Assembly (NCBI GenBank): GCA_030849805.1
Contig: JASANZ010002212.1
Location: 1-64,000 of the forward strand
From: Sergeia podlipaevii
Lineage: Eukaryota > Euglenozoa > Kinetoplastea > Trypanosomatida > Trypanosomatidae
DNA length: 64,000 nucleotides
Reading direction: 5' to 3'
This document shows, piece after piece, positions 54,340-64,000 of this stretch. The notes below the pieces were generated by a model, which was not told the DNA's origin, searched no databases, and was given only the letters and a program-made list of their open reading frames with translations. Numbering within the stretch: the first letter of the stretch is position 1; each line of letters opens with the position of its first letter. A program made the position numbers and the translations under genes.

Positions 54340-57300
54340 TCAAAATGTTAGGACAGGACGCCGTACGAGAGCATCATCGTGCAGCAATATTACAAACGCA
54401 CGCCTCCACAACCACCGCAGTGGTGAAAATGGCATCACACATGTCACCACATAAGCCACCCATAGAAAAACCAAAAGGCTGTGATTGCCCCACCCAGGTG
54501 AAGAACGACCTCGCCCAACTGCTTCAGCCCCACTATGCTGCGCTAGGAATACCATGATCTCATTCAAAGAGTCGAGCAGAGTCGAAATACCCGAGTCTTG
54601 CGGCTGTGCCGCCTCATAGTGCCGCCTCGGTTCCTCTGCTGAAGCCCACGTGGTACCACTGCCAGTAGTGCTGTACGTGTAGTAATGTCCGTTCTGATAG
54701 TAGCGATGAATGCCAGCTTCTTGCTCATCTCGTGTTGCGCTCGTGCTTGCATCTCCAGTGAAGAGTGAGACAAGATGAGCTAGCCACTTAGCAATGCCAG
54801 TGGTGACACTGTCGTCGCCCTCGCCACTTTCGGTCTTTACAACGGCATACAAGTGCTGTTGCTTGAGAAGTGCCGCCCGCACGTACTGAGCGGCATCCAT
54901 GACTCCCCCTCCGCTTCTCCTCTGCGTGTCTCTCGGTCGAGGATCCCAGACGTTTCTCCAAAGCTCAGGGTTTGCAACGCCCACGCGAAGTGCACTCCAC
55001 ATGTTGTGATCCTGCATCCAGTCCATAGCCAACACGTAGGCGATAAAGAGAGCACCGTACGCAAGACACAGCACCACTGCGTGGAGAGAAAGCAAGGGTG
55101 AGTAACCCTTCACAAAGAGCGTCAGACGACTCCACAGAGCACAAAGTAGACTCTGAAGCTGCATTACCCGTGTCATCTGTATTTGTGTTGGGAAGTCAAA
55201 GCGGCGCTCTAGCCACGACATCGTTGCCCATTCAGCTTGACGGTACACGATGCTGACGCGGTCATCGATGAGGGGCATGTTATTCTCGTTGGGGCTGAAT
55301 AAACATCCGCTCAACTGCCGAGAGCGCGGCCGAGGCGAGCGGCGATGCAGGCCGGTCAGGTCGCACACAGCCATATAGGCAAAGTAACACGCTGCAAGCA
55401 CCACTGCGAGCAATGCACACATGTTTGGGTAACAACTAAAGATGGTAAAGCCAAGAAGCCAGTGCAAGAGGCGCCAGCGGCGCAGACGAAGATACAGTAC
55501 ATCAGAAACGTCCCGACTCTGCAGTATCACACGCTTGCTATGACGACATGCATCGTAGTCAATCGGGAGAAGCCAAGACCACTGCGAGAGGTTCAGCAGC
55601 AGTGCCCGGGCGAGTGATGAAACACCAAGCTGCTGAGTGCCTTGCCACGTATCCCCTTCTCCAGCACCATCTCCGCCTTTTCCAAAAAAGTGACTTGTCG
55701 AGGGCACAATAGTGCCGCGAAACACTGGTATAGGCACCACCTCGTAGCTGTGTTGATAGTGCTCCCATTGCCATTGCAAGAGCTGTTGAAGCTGGGAAAC
55801 GCTAATGTTGTAGTGCTCAAGCTGCCGATGAACTTCTACAGGAGAGGGAAGGAACCCTGCATAGAGCGTGGACTGCTGCTGCTGAGTGGCAAATGCTGAG
55901 AGCGGTGAGAGAGCACCTACACCAAGAGTGGGCTGAGCCCCTCGCGGTACGAGGCGAAGGACCGTCGTCAGTGGCGCTGCGACGGCATCCTTGCGATTGT
56001 TCTCAATGCGCGCAAGGGCAAGGGCGAGGGTGTCGTCCTTCTGCACGTGGAGAACCAAATCCAGACGATCGCTAGCCCTGTCAATCGCATTGCTGTTCGG
56101 CCCGCGCGTAAGGGTACCGCGCCCCGTAGCAGTGCTAGGCACAATGCTCACGCCTGATGCATACGGTGCGATAGAGGTGGGCCCTTCAGCTGCTGCTGTC
56201 GCTCTTGCCGCTTCATCTTCTTGCCGCTTGTGATACTCAGCAAGCATCTGTTTACGCTTCTGAAAGGGTGTGAGAGGCCTGCTTGCACCACCACCATCTC
56301 CCACGCGATCGACGTGAAATAGAGGTCGCCTGTGCGTACTAGTACCGGCCCTGCCGCTACTTCCAGTGTCAAACGTCATGGCAACCCCCCCTCCAGCTCG
56401 TCGCTGTTCTGGTGTAAGTGTCATTGCGCTCGAACTTATGTTGGCTGGGGACTGAAACGAAGAACGCCTCATGGCACTGCGTTGAGCTGCAAGTACAGAT
56501 GCCCGTGTTTGCCGCGGCTGAATAGAAAAAGCGGTACTTCTGGTTGTTGTACTGCTAGCGCAGGAGTTGCCTGTCGAGCATGGTCGTGGCGGCGCGGCGC
56601 CACTATCATCACCGCCGAGTACAACGTGCCTCTGGCCCTGCATGCGGTCGCATATCTTCGCAACCCGCTCCTTTGCCAGCTCCTCTGCTCTGCGTGCGAC
56701 GTACGCGTGGCGCAGTGCCTTAAGTGTGTTGATGCGATGACGTACCGCGGCGTATGCGGCGATGCGGTCGGAGAGAAACGCCATACGCGCCTTGAACGCA
56801 GCTGGATCAGTGAGCAAAGGAGAAGTTGCTGCTGCCGCCGCTGTGTTGGAACTGTTGTCAAGAGCAATGCTCTGCATCGAGGCCCCCAGTTGCGCGCGTA
56901 TGAGTGCCAGTCGATGCCGCCAGGTCAACGTGAGACCTTCGCGTTGGAACTGGCGTCTAATCTTCTGACATTTTGCGCGGCGCTTGCGGTCTGCATCTTC
57001 TTCCGGGGTAATGTCGGTCGGTGCACTTGAACGACTGCTGACTTGCACCCGGCGCGTTGTTTTGAAAAGTCCCCCAAACCAGCTAGTCTGGACAATTGTC
57101 TCGGTACCCACCCCCATGCCTTTCGTCCCCAGATCGCTTTCTTCATCGTCACTCTCATCGACTTCACGGGCAAAGTTGCGCTCACGCAGCCACTGTTCAT
57201 CTTGCGTTGGCAGCAGCTTTGCAATAGGACGTGAACGTAAAAGAGAGATCAAGTCGCATACGTTGTGCACCGCCACGCACACACGCAGCTGCGGTAGGTG

Positions 57301-60300
57301 TGGCACGCGCAGCACAAAAATAAAGGCACGATCGCGCAGGTAAAACGGCTCTTGATAGAGGTTGAGACGTTCCAGGTAGCTCTCCCAGCCCCCGGTCAGT
57401 CTACGTGGCTTGCACGATATAAAGTAGGAGACTCCTTCACCATGCCATGCGCCACGGCAAATGTCCTGCTCCTCTGGTGCTCCATTCGGCATCAACAAAA
57501 ATGCATTCGCAATGTCACGAAGTGTGAAGGACACGTTGACACCATCGGCGACCTGCTGATTGGTGGCATCGGCCATTCCGTCCAGCGCCTTCTTCTCCTT
57601 CGCGTACCTGCGCAGCCTCTCAGCGTCTAACAGTTTTTCTTGAGCCAGTTCCTCCGCGGTCTTGCTGCCTCTAGTACCAGCCCCAAGGCTGCGTAGTTGG
57701 ATGTCTTCCTCAAGCTGCCTCTGCGCCGCACTCAGCACGGTGCCCCATTTCTGGGGGTTCCCAGCACCACCGGCACCGCTGTTACCGTTGGTATTGCCGT
57801 CGTTCGGATCACAGCCACCAGAGGAGAAAGCAACACGCCCACCATCAGAGGGAAGAGAAGGAGGTAAGCGCCCCCCGTTTCCAGCGCCTGCGCCGCTGCC
57901 AGGCACTAACACCTCCACCGGCACTTCGCAGCCTAAGACTGCAGTGGCCTTGACAGCACCGGAGCGTGCAGCAGCGCTACAGCACGGCACATCGTCCCAC
58001 CTCACCCGCTTTGTGTCATTGCCCATCATATAGTTATCTCTCAAGCCTTGCTCATACGCGTGAATCTTCTCTCGGCGAGCTCGTTCTTGCCGCGCGGCCA
58101 TAGCGTGCTCACGCATGGTGAGGCTGCTGGTCGCCATGCGAGTGGCCATCTGCTTCGTGCTAGGTGTCCGTTTGAAGCTACTGGTACCCCGCTGTACGCT
58201 GGAACTCAATGGTGGCGCAAGTGGGGGTTTCGACGCGGCGGGCACAAACTGCTGGGAGGCGTACCTGCGATTGCTGGTGCTGACGCTCCTTCCAACTGTA
58301 TCTCTAGAGCCCCCGTATAAAACGCTGCTGTCTGGTAAAACTCCCGCTGGTCTCGCTCGATCAGAGTCTGCCCATGGCGCACGCGTATCGCCGAAGCCAT
58401 TGCGAGACCTTTGTTCATTTGCCAGCGTCCACGCACGGGCTCGGGAGTTCTCCGCTGTTGTCATCTCGCGCACTGGCCTCGACCAAACCGAGTCCATCGC
58501 GCACGTTCCGCGGCCCCGCACTCGCGAGTCTGTTTGTATTGGTACATCATCGTATTCGTTGATGCAGAAGGATGGAGAGGAGATACCGCCACTATTGGCG
58601 CAATATGCGTGGCTGCTGCCGCTGGTGTTGATACCGATGGTGCTCGTGAACGGGTTGCGTGCTACTGCTGCTGTGGTAGCGATAGACGCATAACCGTAGT
58701 ATCCCGTCTCTGTCCTCCCACTTGGCGGCGGAGTTGCCCTTCCTCTATCGCCGTTGTTGTTGTTGTTGTTGTTGTTGCGGGGCGGTGTGAAGGGCACAAA
58801 GGTCGCTGTACCACGTGAGTCCCTTCTCATGTTGGGAGCTCTACCAAACGCCTGGCTGGTGGTATCCCCAGCAGCAGCAGCAGCAGCAGCTGTGGGCCAT
58901 GGGCCGTCGCTTTGAGACGACATAGCGGATAGAGTTGAGTTGAGGGCGTCATGGGAGAAGCGGGCTTCTCGAGTAGCAGGGATGAAATTGTTTGTGGGGC
59001 GACCAAAGGGGGCAATGCCCGTGGCTGACGTGTTGCCGGCAGGGCCTGTGTAGGAGGAGGGTTGCAGCTGATGTCCGTAGACATGGGGGTTGCTCGCGTT
59101 GAATGGGTCAGTGCTTGAGCATAGCTGCGAGCCACGAACATAAGGCGAAAACGGATTACGGAACGATCCACGCAAGTATGGATCTGGTGAAGAGAGTAGC
59201 CCTGTTGCCGCCGTCGTCGTGGGTATCTGCTGCTGCTGTTGAGTCTGGCTAGTAGGCGCCATCCAGTTGAAAGGCCCAACCGTGCCACGGTTTGCGGTGG
59301 TAAACTGTGATGAGGGCGGCATCGCATCTGGCGCGCGCATACCGCCGCCGCCAGTGCTCATCATCATTGTTGTACCGCGCGACGCGGCGGCGGAATCAAA
59401 AGGATTGCACGTGGGACGGCCGGGGCCAGGACTGTGCCCGAGATGGCCAAAGTGATCACTCGGACGTGTGAAAGGGCTGACCCCACGTGAGCGGAATGTA
59501 TCCTGAGCGTTTTTGCCCCAAAGTTGACTAGTGCCTTCGTCGTGGTCAATCCTTTCCGGCCGGCGAAGAGGAACATCGTCCCAATTGATCGCTTTCTTCG
59601 CGCCGCCCACCGGCACCTCATCCCACGTTGTGGGAGTACAGACTGGTGGAGGAGCAGCGCGAGTTGCCCCTCTCGCTGACATGTTGTCCCAGTTACTAAC
59701 TGTGGTGGTAGGTACCGGCAGTGGTCTCCCATTCGGCGCGGTGGCTGGCATTTCGCTCCACCCAAAGGCTTGCCTGTTGGAGGGGCCAACAGGTACCTCG
59801 TCCCACGCGTTTCGTGCCCGCACCTGACTGGAGCCTCCGACTGGGGTTTCATCCCATGCACGCCGCGCTGTTGGTGTTGCAGCTGGCGGCAGCTGTGTTG
59901 CCCTTCTGCCCCCCACTGGCACGTCATCCCAGTTGAGTGCTGTGCCTGTTGTCGTCGGCTGCAATGACGATTTTGTTGTCGTGCCAGGTCTTCCAAGCGT
60001 AGTGCCACTAAAGAAACCCCTTGCGCTGGCAGGGATGGGAGAACCTTCGCGGCCCCGCGGTGTGGCAGTCCGCCTCGCACCACTTGCAGAAGGCGGTGAG
60101 CGAGGCGAGACATTGAACGTCGTGGCCACCCCACCTCGCGTCTCCCTCGACGATGTTGCTGCTGCTGCCGTCGACGACGACGAGGTATTCTGCTTGCCAG
60201 AGTCCGTAAAGTCAAACACCATCGCACCAGCGGTGTCCCCTCCGCCTCCTCTTTTCTTGTCAGCTGCTACGGTTTCTTCCCTCTCGTGCGTGTTGACGTG

Positions 60301-63300
60301 CTTCTCAGAAAGCGGATCCACATGGTTCATTTTCGTACTGGCTGCAGCAGTCGACGGATTGGCTGCGTAAAACCGGTTTGGGTCAAGAGACTGCATCACA
60401 CTCTCCCGTGTGGGCAGCACGCCACTGAGTGCTGCTTTCGGCCTCAGTGAAGGTGGCTCATCGCCATCCCCAATGCCCTCCTGCAGCTTGCTCTTCCCAG
60501 ATGCTGCTTCAGCAGTAGGGAACAATCCAAGATGCACCGCACTGCGGCAACCCACATCACTCACGCAGTCAGTGGAGCCAAGGATGACAGGCATCCACTG
60601 AATTGCCTCCTGCTCGTGTGGCGTGCGCTGCACGGGGAGAGAAAACCAGGTGTGGTCCATTAAAGCCCTGCAGCAGTAGTACTCGCTGCTCTGTGCACTC
60701 GCACCAGCGGTTGCACTACAGCGGGAGCGTGCAGCGCCATTGTTTGTGCCCTCTCCTGATCCTCCAAAAAGCACGTCGTCGCTGCCATCCAGCACCGCGA
60801 CGGAAACGATGGGCCGAATGGATCCAAAGCGCAGTTTGTGCTGGGCAAGCGAGGAGGTGGCGAGCGCTTGAAAGAGATTCACAACAGCGCTTTTGGCGTT
60901 GCCGCCTACTGCTGTTGCATCCCTTACATGACTCTGTACTGCGGAGTCAAAGGCGTTGGAGTTGTCTCTCTTCATGAAGTCAGGCAGCGTGACTCCCTTC
61001 TCGGCAAGGGTGTTCATAGCATGCTTGGGGTTGCCAGAGATATTATTGCAGTAGAGCGCTGTGGAAACGAGCAGAAAGCCGTCGGTGGTAGAAGACAATT
61101 GGTTAAAGGAGGGCCCCTTGGAGGAGATGCCAGCGCGAGAGGCACGCGTGGTCGGAGCTGTTGTTGCTCGGCTGTCCTTGCCAGATCCCCTGAACGCGTT
61201 TTCGTCGATTGAGGCTTTTCCACTTTTCCGGCTCTCGCGTAGATGTCGAGAGAGGCGTGACGCAGGATCGGGGGAGGGTGCCCGGGATGCCCCATTAGAC
61301 ATAACAAGCCCATCAGAGGCGCGTACTCTGCCGCCAGCGCACCAGGGCGAGGCCGCAGAAATGCGTGGGCCCGCGCGGGAAGGAGCATACACACCCGCGA
61401 CAACATCTCCTTCCTCAGGAAACATGAGGACCGTGTTGCTAGCGTCAGGCAGGGGTGAGTGCTCGCGGTTTAAGCACTGGCTGGCCCGCCGTCCTTTAGA
61501 AAGCTCCGTTGGCCTGCTGGTTGCTCTGGAAAAGACTTCTTCTTCCCTCGAGGTGGGGCCTTCCCTTTGTACGCCGGTAGCACGAGTACTGCAAGGCCTG
61601 TTCTCACCGCTAGCACCGACATTGGGCTTTACCATCTCACTGTCTCGCTGTGGGTTTGGTATTGTGGAGAGATCTGATATGAGCCCCAAACTCACCGTGT
61701 GCGGACGATAGGTGGCATGGACCGACTTTGCGTGGTAGAGTGGATTCGCGTCATGCATCACCATGTGGTAGCAGTCACATGGCACGAGGGAGTACAGCAG
61801 GCGAGTGACGCCGTAAAAAGAGACGCCTGGAAAGGACCGCGGGCGGTACTCAAGAGCCTCCCGTTGCTTCTGTTCTGCTTCAATGCTGCGCTTGGCCTCG
61901 TTGATGATGCGCTCTCTTGTCGCCCGCTCCGCCGCAGTCGCGCTTGTGTCGTGCTTGCCTTCCTCTTGACAGTCCGTATAGATAGTGTTGTTGTTGTTGG
62001 TGGTGGTGGCGCCAGCAGATGGAATGCCCCTCACCGCCGCTGTTGCTGTTGAGGGTGGTGGTAGAGATGTGGTGGTGGTTGCTACGCCACGATTGGGCTC
62101 ATTGGAGGCTCTAGTAGCAGCAGCAGCAGGCATAGGTGCGCACGGTAGTTTGCTCTGCAGTCGCGCCAAGAGACGCGCTGGGGGAACTTTTTTTTTCTTC
62201 TCAACTGGGGCTTCTGCTGCGGCGACTGCACTGCTGCCATCTGCATCGCTGCCCACATTGATGACGATCGCAGCGCTGAGGTTCTGCGTCTGTGCGTGAG
62301 TCGGGGCCGAAGAAGGGAGAGGCGAGAATGATGAAGGGGAAATGGTATCTTCCTGTTCCTCCTCCACGCTAAAAGACTTCTTGGTTGGCGCAGAGACAGC
62401 AGCTGTGGCTGATCTTGCTGCCGTCTGCAAAGTGTCTTCTTCTTTTGGTGCTGCTTTACTTGCCTCACTGGTAGTAGTAGGCGTGCCGTCCGTCGCTGCC
62501 TTCGCCGCCGCGGTGGTCTCCTCCTCCTCGGCCGCAGTCAGATGCGGCAGTGTGCGGTCTAGCACGTAGTTGGTCAGAATATGATTACACTTGGTGAAAA
62601 ACTTGTGTGATGCCTCGTCCATCTCTCGCTTGTGACGTGCTGGCATCTCAGCAAGTAGTTCGTTAAACGCGGCATCGGCATCGGCGAAAGTTCCTCCCTC
62701 TCCCGCTCCGTCGTCGTCAATGGAGCCCATGCCTTGCCAATTCATCCTCCCCTTACGCACCCACTTGGCAAATAAACCATCGTCGCCGCTGCTGCCTCCT
62801 TGGCAACCACTTTCTGCAGCTAAAGCTTGTCGAAAGCGAAGTTGCTCGCGCTGGTAGGTGTAGAACTGCTGCTCCTCTGGACTGAAGCGGCCGAGGGGGA
62901 GGCGGTAGACACAAAAGTGAAGCGAGCGAGCCGCTTCACGTGCTGTGGGACCAGTCTTGCCGGGTTTCTTGTTGGTATCGCAGCTCCTTTGTTGTTGTCC
63001 TGACTTTTGCTCGGTGTCGACGCTCAAGCCAGTCTTGTGGTCCGCCGCGTCCACGTTTTGATTCGCTTCCGTGGGAGCATCGTTCATTCGAAATGTGCAG
63101 CTCTCCCCCTCGCGTGGTTTTGACCGTGTCACACTATCACCAGTATCGCTGCTCTGTTCTATTCTCTTTTCCGAGCTGTCAGTGGCCAGCACGTAATGTG
63201 TGAAAGTACCTTCCATGGCAGTGAATCCAGTCATGCCTTGACCGACACCGGTGCCTGCTCGGGTAGATGCACCAGTGGCACAGAAGTCGCTTATGGTACT

Positions 63301-64000
63301 GCTGTTGGCTTGAGGGTCACTTTGCCATTTGCCAAACGGGGGAGCCGCTGATGCTGCTGCGCTGCTCGACTGTGTAGAGACGTGCTGATCTCCATCGGAG
63401 AGGTGACGGTGGCGGTAGAGTTGCTGTTGCTCAGGAGAAAAATCTCGTGCCAGGAGGTAGTACGAGTCAAAGAACTTGGGGAGGAGCCGCAGTCTTTTAC
63501 TATCCACACCCTGTGCAGAAGTCTCTGTCTTACTGGAGCACCTTGGATCGTCCTTTCCGCTACCGTTGTTGTTGGTGCTCGCTCTAGCAGGGTCAGCTGC
63601 GGAGGTGGCTGAGTGGGGTGGCGGTGGAGGCTCCTCCACAACGACGAGTGGGTCAAGGATATAGTTTAAGTGCGAGGGATGGGTGCGATAGCGCAGTTCT
63701 GCAGGCAAAAACTGATGGTGTGTGGTGAGCTCCGCAATCTCCTCAATAGTGAGTGGCTGAGCTGCGAAGGAAGGCGGTGCACTGTGCGTAATCGCGAGCA
63801 AATATACGTTTTCAAGTGTTTCTTTAAATTCATAGGGGAAGCGGGATTGCAGAGCAGAAAGAAGAGCGCGTTGCACGACATCCGCGCGTTCTTCCATGGT
63901 AATGTGCGCATATGGGTGATCTTGCTGCTGGCCTTTACCTTCTTCTTCTTCATGTTTAGAAGAAGGTGAACGCTGATGAGCACCAAGGTAAGCAATGAGC
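54340..64000 (-). CDS. Giant WDDVP-motif protein with C-terminal membrane segments (5' end may lie outside window)
   Basis: At least 3185 residues are encoded from the ATG at 63895-63897, but the frame stays open for 34 more codons to the window edge, so the N-terminus may be incomplete. Numbering here is from that ATG. Two similar motifs, FSPEQQQLYRHR (about 151) and FSPEEQQFYTYQ (about 339), lie in the N-terminal part. Folded-looking islands occur at about 686-750, 929-1126 and 2116-2289, separated by Ser/Thr/Asn/Pro-rich sequence. A WDDVPVGG-like motif recurs mainly at about 1317-1445, with later copies near 1780 and 1960. A helical segment lies at about 2315-2425. Hydrophobic segments near 2816-2850, 2936-2962 and 3141-3160 indicate at least three membrane helices. 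I do not recognise the family. A membrane-anchored scaffold is inferred. Confidence 0.85.
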   Translation of the reverse strand, partial: LIAYLGAHQRSPSSKHEEEEGKGQQQDHPYAHITMEERADVVQRALLSALQSRFPYEFKETLENVYLLAITHSAPPSFAAQPLTIEEIAELTTHHQFLPAELRYRTHPSHLNYILDPLVVVEEPPPPPHSATSAADPARASTNNNGSGKDDPRCSSKTETSAQGVDSKRLRLLPKFFDSYYLLARDFSPEQQQLYRHRHLSDGDQHVSTQSSSAAASAAPPFGKWQSDPQANSSTISDFCATGASTRAGTGVGQGMTGFTAMEGTFTHYVLATDSSEKRIEQSSDTGDSVTRSKPREGESCTFRMNDAPTEANQNVDAADHKTGLSVDTEQKSGQQQRSCDTNKKPGKTGPTAREAARSLHFCVYRLPLGRFSPEEQQFYTYQREQLRFRQALAAESGCQGGSSGDDGLFAKWVRKGRMNWQGMGSIDDDGAGEGGTFADADAAFNELLAEMPARHKREMDEASHKFFTKCNHILTNYVLDRTLPHLTAAEEEETTAAAKAATDGTPTTTSEASKAAPKEEDTLQTAARSATAAVSAPTKKSFSVEEEQEDTISPSSFSPLPSSAPTHAQTQNLSAAIVINVGSDADGSSAVAAAEAPVEKKKKVPPARLLARLQSKLPCAPMPAAAATRASNEPNRGVATTTTSLPPPSTATAAVRGIPSAGATTTNNNNTIYTDCQEEGKHDTSATAAERATRERIINEAKRSIEAEQKQREALEYRPRSFPGVSFYGVTRLLYSLVPCDCYHMVMHDANPLYHAKSVHATYRPHTVSLGLISDLSTIPNPQRDSEMVKPNVGASGENRPCSTRATGVQREGPTSREEEVFSRATSRPTELSKGRRASQCLNREHSPLPDASNTVLMFPEEGDVVAGVYAPSRAGPRISAASPWCAGGRVRASDGLVMSNGASRAPSPDPASRLSRHLRESRKSGKASIDENAFRGSGKDSRATTAPTTRASRAGISSKGPSFNQLSSTTDGFLLVSTALYCNNISGNPKHAMNTLAEKGVTLPDFMKRDNSNAFDSAVQSHVRDATAVGGNAKSAVVNLFQALATSSLAQHKLRFGSIRPIVSVAVLDGSDDVLFGGSGEGTNNGAARSRCSATAGASAQSSEYYCCRALMDHTWFSLPVQRTPHEQEAIQWMPVILGSTDCVSDVGCRSAVHLGLFPTAEAASGKSKLQEGIGDGDEPPSLRPKAALSGVLPTRESVMQSLDPNRFYAANPSTAAASTKMNHVDPLSEKHVNTHEREETVAADKKRGGGGDTAGAMVFDFTDSGKQNTSSSSTAAAATSSRETRGGVATTFNVSPRSPPSASGARRTATPRGREGSPIPASARGFFSGTTLGRPGTTTKSSLQPTTTGTALNWDDVPVGGRRATQLPPAATPTARRAWDETPVGGSSQVRARNAWDEVPVGPSNRQAFGWSEMPATAPNGRPLPVPTTTVSNWDNMSARGATRAAPPPVCTPTTWDEVPVGGAKKAINWDDVPLRRPERIDHDEGTSQLWGKNAQDTFRSRGVSPFTRPSDHFGHLGHSPGPGRPTCNPFDSAAASRGTTMMMSTGGGGMRAPDAMPPSSQFTTANRGTVGPFNWMAPTSQTQQQQQIPTTTAATGLLSSPDPYLRGSFRNPFSPYVRGSQLCSSTDPFNASNPHVYGHQLQPSSYTGPAGNTSATGIAPFGRPTNNFIPATREARFSHDALNSTLSAMSSQSDGPWPTAAAAAAAGDTTSQAFGRAPNMRRDSRGTATFVPFTPPRNNNNNNNNGDRGRATPPPSGRTETGYYGYASIATTAAVARNPFTSTIGINTSGSSHAYCANSGGISSPSFCINEYDDVPIQTDSRVRGRGTCAMDSVWSRPVREMTTAENSRARAWTLANEQRSRNGFGDTRAPWADSDRARPAGVLPDSSVLYGGSRDTVGRSVSTSNRRYASQQFVPAASKPPLAPPLSSSVQRGTSSFKRTPSTKQMATRMATSSLTMREHAMAARQERARREKIHAYEQGLRDNYMMGNDTKRVRWDDVPCCSAAARSGAVKATAVLGCEVPVEVLVPGSGAGAGNGGRLPPSLPSDGGRVAFSSGGCDPNDGNTNGNSGAGGAGNPQKWGTVLSAAQRQLEEDIQLRSLGAGTRGSKTAEELAQEKLLDAERLRRYAKEKKALDGMADATNQQVADGVNVSFTLRDIANAFLLMPNGAPEEQDICRGAWHGEGVSYFISCKPRRLTGGWESYLERLNLYQEPFYLRDRAFIFVLRVPHLPQLRVCVAVHNVCDLISLLRSRPIAKLLPTQDEQWLRERNFAREVDESDDEESDLGTKGMGVGTETIVQTSWFGGLFKTTRRVQVSSRSSAPTDITPEEDADRKRRAKCQKIRRQFQREGLTLTWRHRLALIRAQLGASMQSIALDNSSNTAAAAATSPLLTDPAAFKARMAFLSDRIAAYAAVRHRINTLKALRHAYVARRAEELAKERVAKICDRMQGQRHVVLGGDDSGAAPPRPCSTGNSCASSTTTRSTAFSIQPRQTRASVLAAQRSAMRRSSFQSPANISSSAMTLTPEQRRAGGGVAMTFDTGSSGRAGTSTHRRPLFHVDRVGDGGGASRPLTPFQKRKQMLAEYHKRQEDEAARATAAAEGPTSIAPYASGVSIVPSTATGRGTLTRGPNSNAIDRASDRLDLVLHVQKDDTLALALARIENNRKDAVAAPLTTVLRLVPRGAQPTLGVGALSPLSAFATQQQQSTLYAGFLPSPVEVHRQLEHYNISVSQLQQLLQWQWEHYQHSYEVVPIPVFRGTIVPSTSHFFGKGGDGAGEGDTWQGTQQLGVSSLARALLLNLSQWSWLLPIDYDACRHSKRVILQSRDVSDVLYLRLRRWRLLHWLLGFTIFSCYPNMCALLAVVLAACYFAYMAVCDLTGLHRRSPRPRSRQLSGCLFSPNENNMPLIDDRVSIVYRQAEWATMSWLERRFDFPTQIQMTRVMQLQSLLCALWSRLTLFVKGYSPLLSLHAVVLCLAYGALFIAYVLAMDWMQDHNMWSALRVGVANPELWRNVWDPRPRDTQRRSGGGVMDAAQYVRAALLKQQHLYAVVKTESGEGDDSVTTGIAKWLAHLVSLFTGDASTSATRDEQEAGIHRYYQNGHYYTYSTTGSGTTWASAEEPRRHYEAAQPQDSGISTLLDSLNEIMVFLAQHSGAEAVGRGRSSPGWGNHSLLVFLWVAYVVTCVMPFSPLRWLWRRAFVILLHDDALVRRPVLTF
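59555..59945 (-). repeat. WDDVPVGG motif array
   Basis: Seven copies lie within about 390 bp: NWDDVPVGG, AWDETPVGG, AWDEVPVGP, GWSEMPATA, NWDNMSARG, TWDEVPVGG and NWDDVPLRR. They are separated by variable Ala/Pro/Thr-rich linkers. Two related motifs, RWDDVPCCS and EYDDVPIQT, lie later near 58000 and 58560. Confidence 0.85.

Overview
The window reads as one directional gene cluster of a trypanosomatid (Kinetoplastea). All thirteen supported protein genes lie on the minus strand. None shows an intron, and genes are separated by AT-rich, microsatellite-rich spacers of roughly 0.5 to 1.7 kb. Upstream of most start codons the minus strand carries a long pyrimidine tract followed by an AG, the layout used for spliced-leader trans-splicing. 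The standard genetic code fits: TAA, TAG and TGA all end genes. The exact genus cannot be fixed from sequence alone. Moderate GC and many homopolymeric Gln, Asn and Ala runs would fit a monoxenous lineage, but that is a guess.

Transcription would run from high to low coordinates. In that order: a giant Trp-Asp-Asp-Val-Pro-motif protein with C-terminal membrane segments, whose reading frame stays open to the right edge (54340-64000); a 116-residue tail-anchored protein (53472-53822); a 1426-residue repeat and coiled-coil protein (48067-52347); a mitochondrial carrier (45642-46703); proteasome lid subunit Rpn9 (42985-44208); a 5347-residue ankyrin/SPRY-like protein (25551-41594); a 593-residue Cys-pair protein (23275-25056); a 2368-residue RING and coiled-coil protein (15015-22121); two paralogous coiled-coil proteins (12669-13994 and 9991-11244); a 783-residue coiled-coil protein (5911-8262); a 1083-residue acidic protein (1981-5232); and COX19 (1044-1472).

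Only three genes have a firm function: COX19 (cytochrome oxidase assembly), the mitochondrial carrier and Rpn9. The rest are long, low-complexity or coiled-coil proteins of a kind common in trypanosomatid cytoskeleton, flagellum and cell-cortex inventories. As usual in trypanosomatids, neighbours share transcription but need not share a pathway.

The most notable observations are: an in-frame TAG that cuts the C-terminal repeat array of one paralog, followed by 27 readable codons; near-identical blocks between the two paralogs, suggesting gene conversion; a pure G:C hairpin just after the stop codon of the tail-anchored gene; Rpn9's splice acceptor abutting its ATG; the WDDVP motif array; and the RRRSV/GADRYEGDYNP repeat family. 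No RNA gene, transposon or CRISPR array was recognised.
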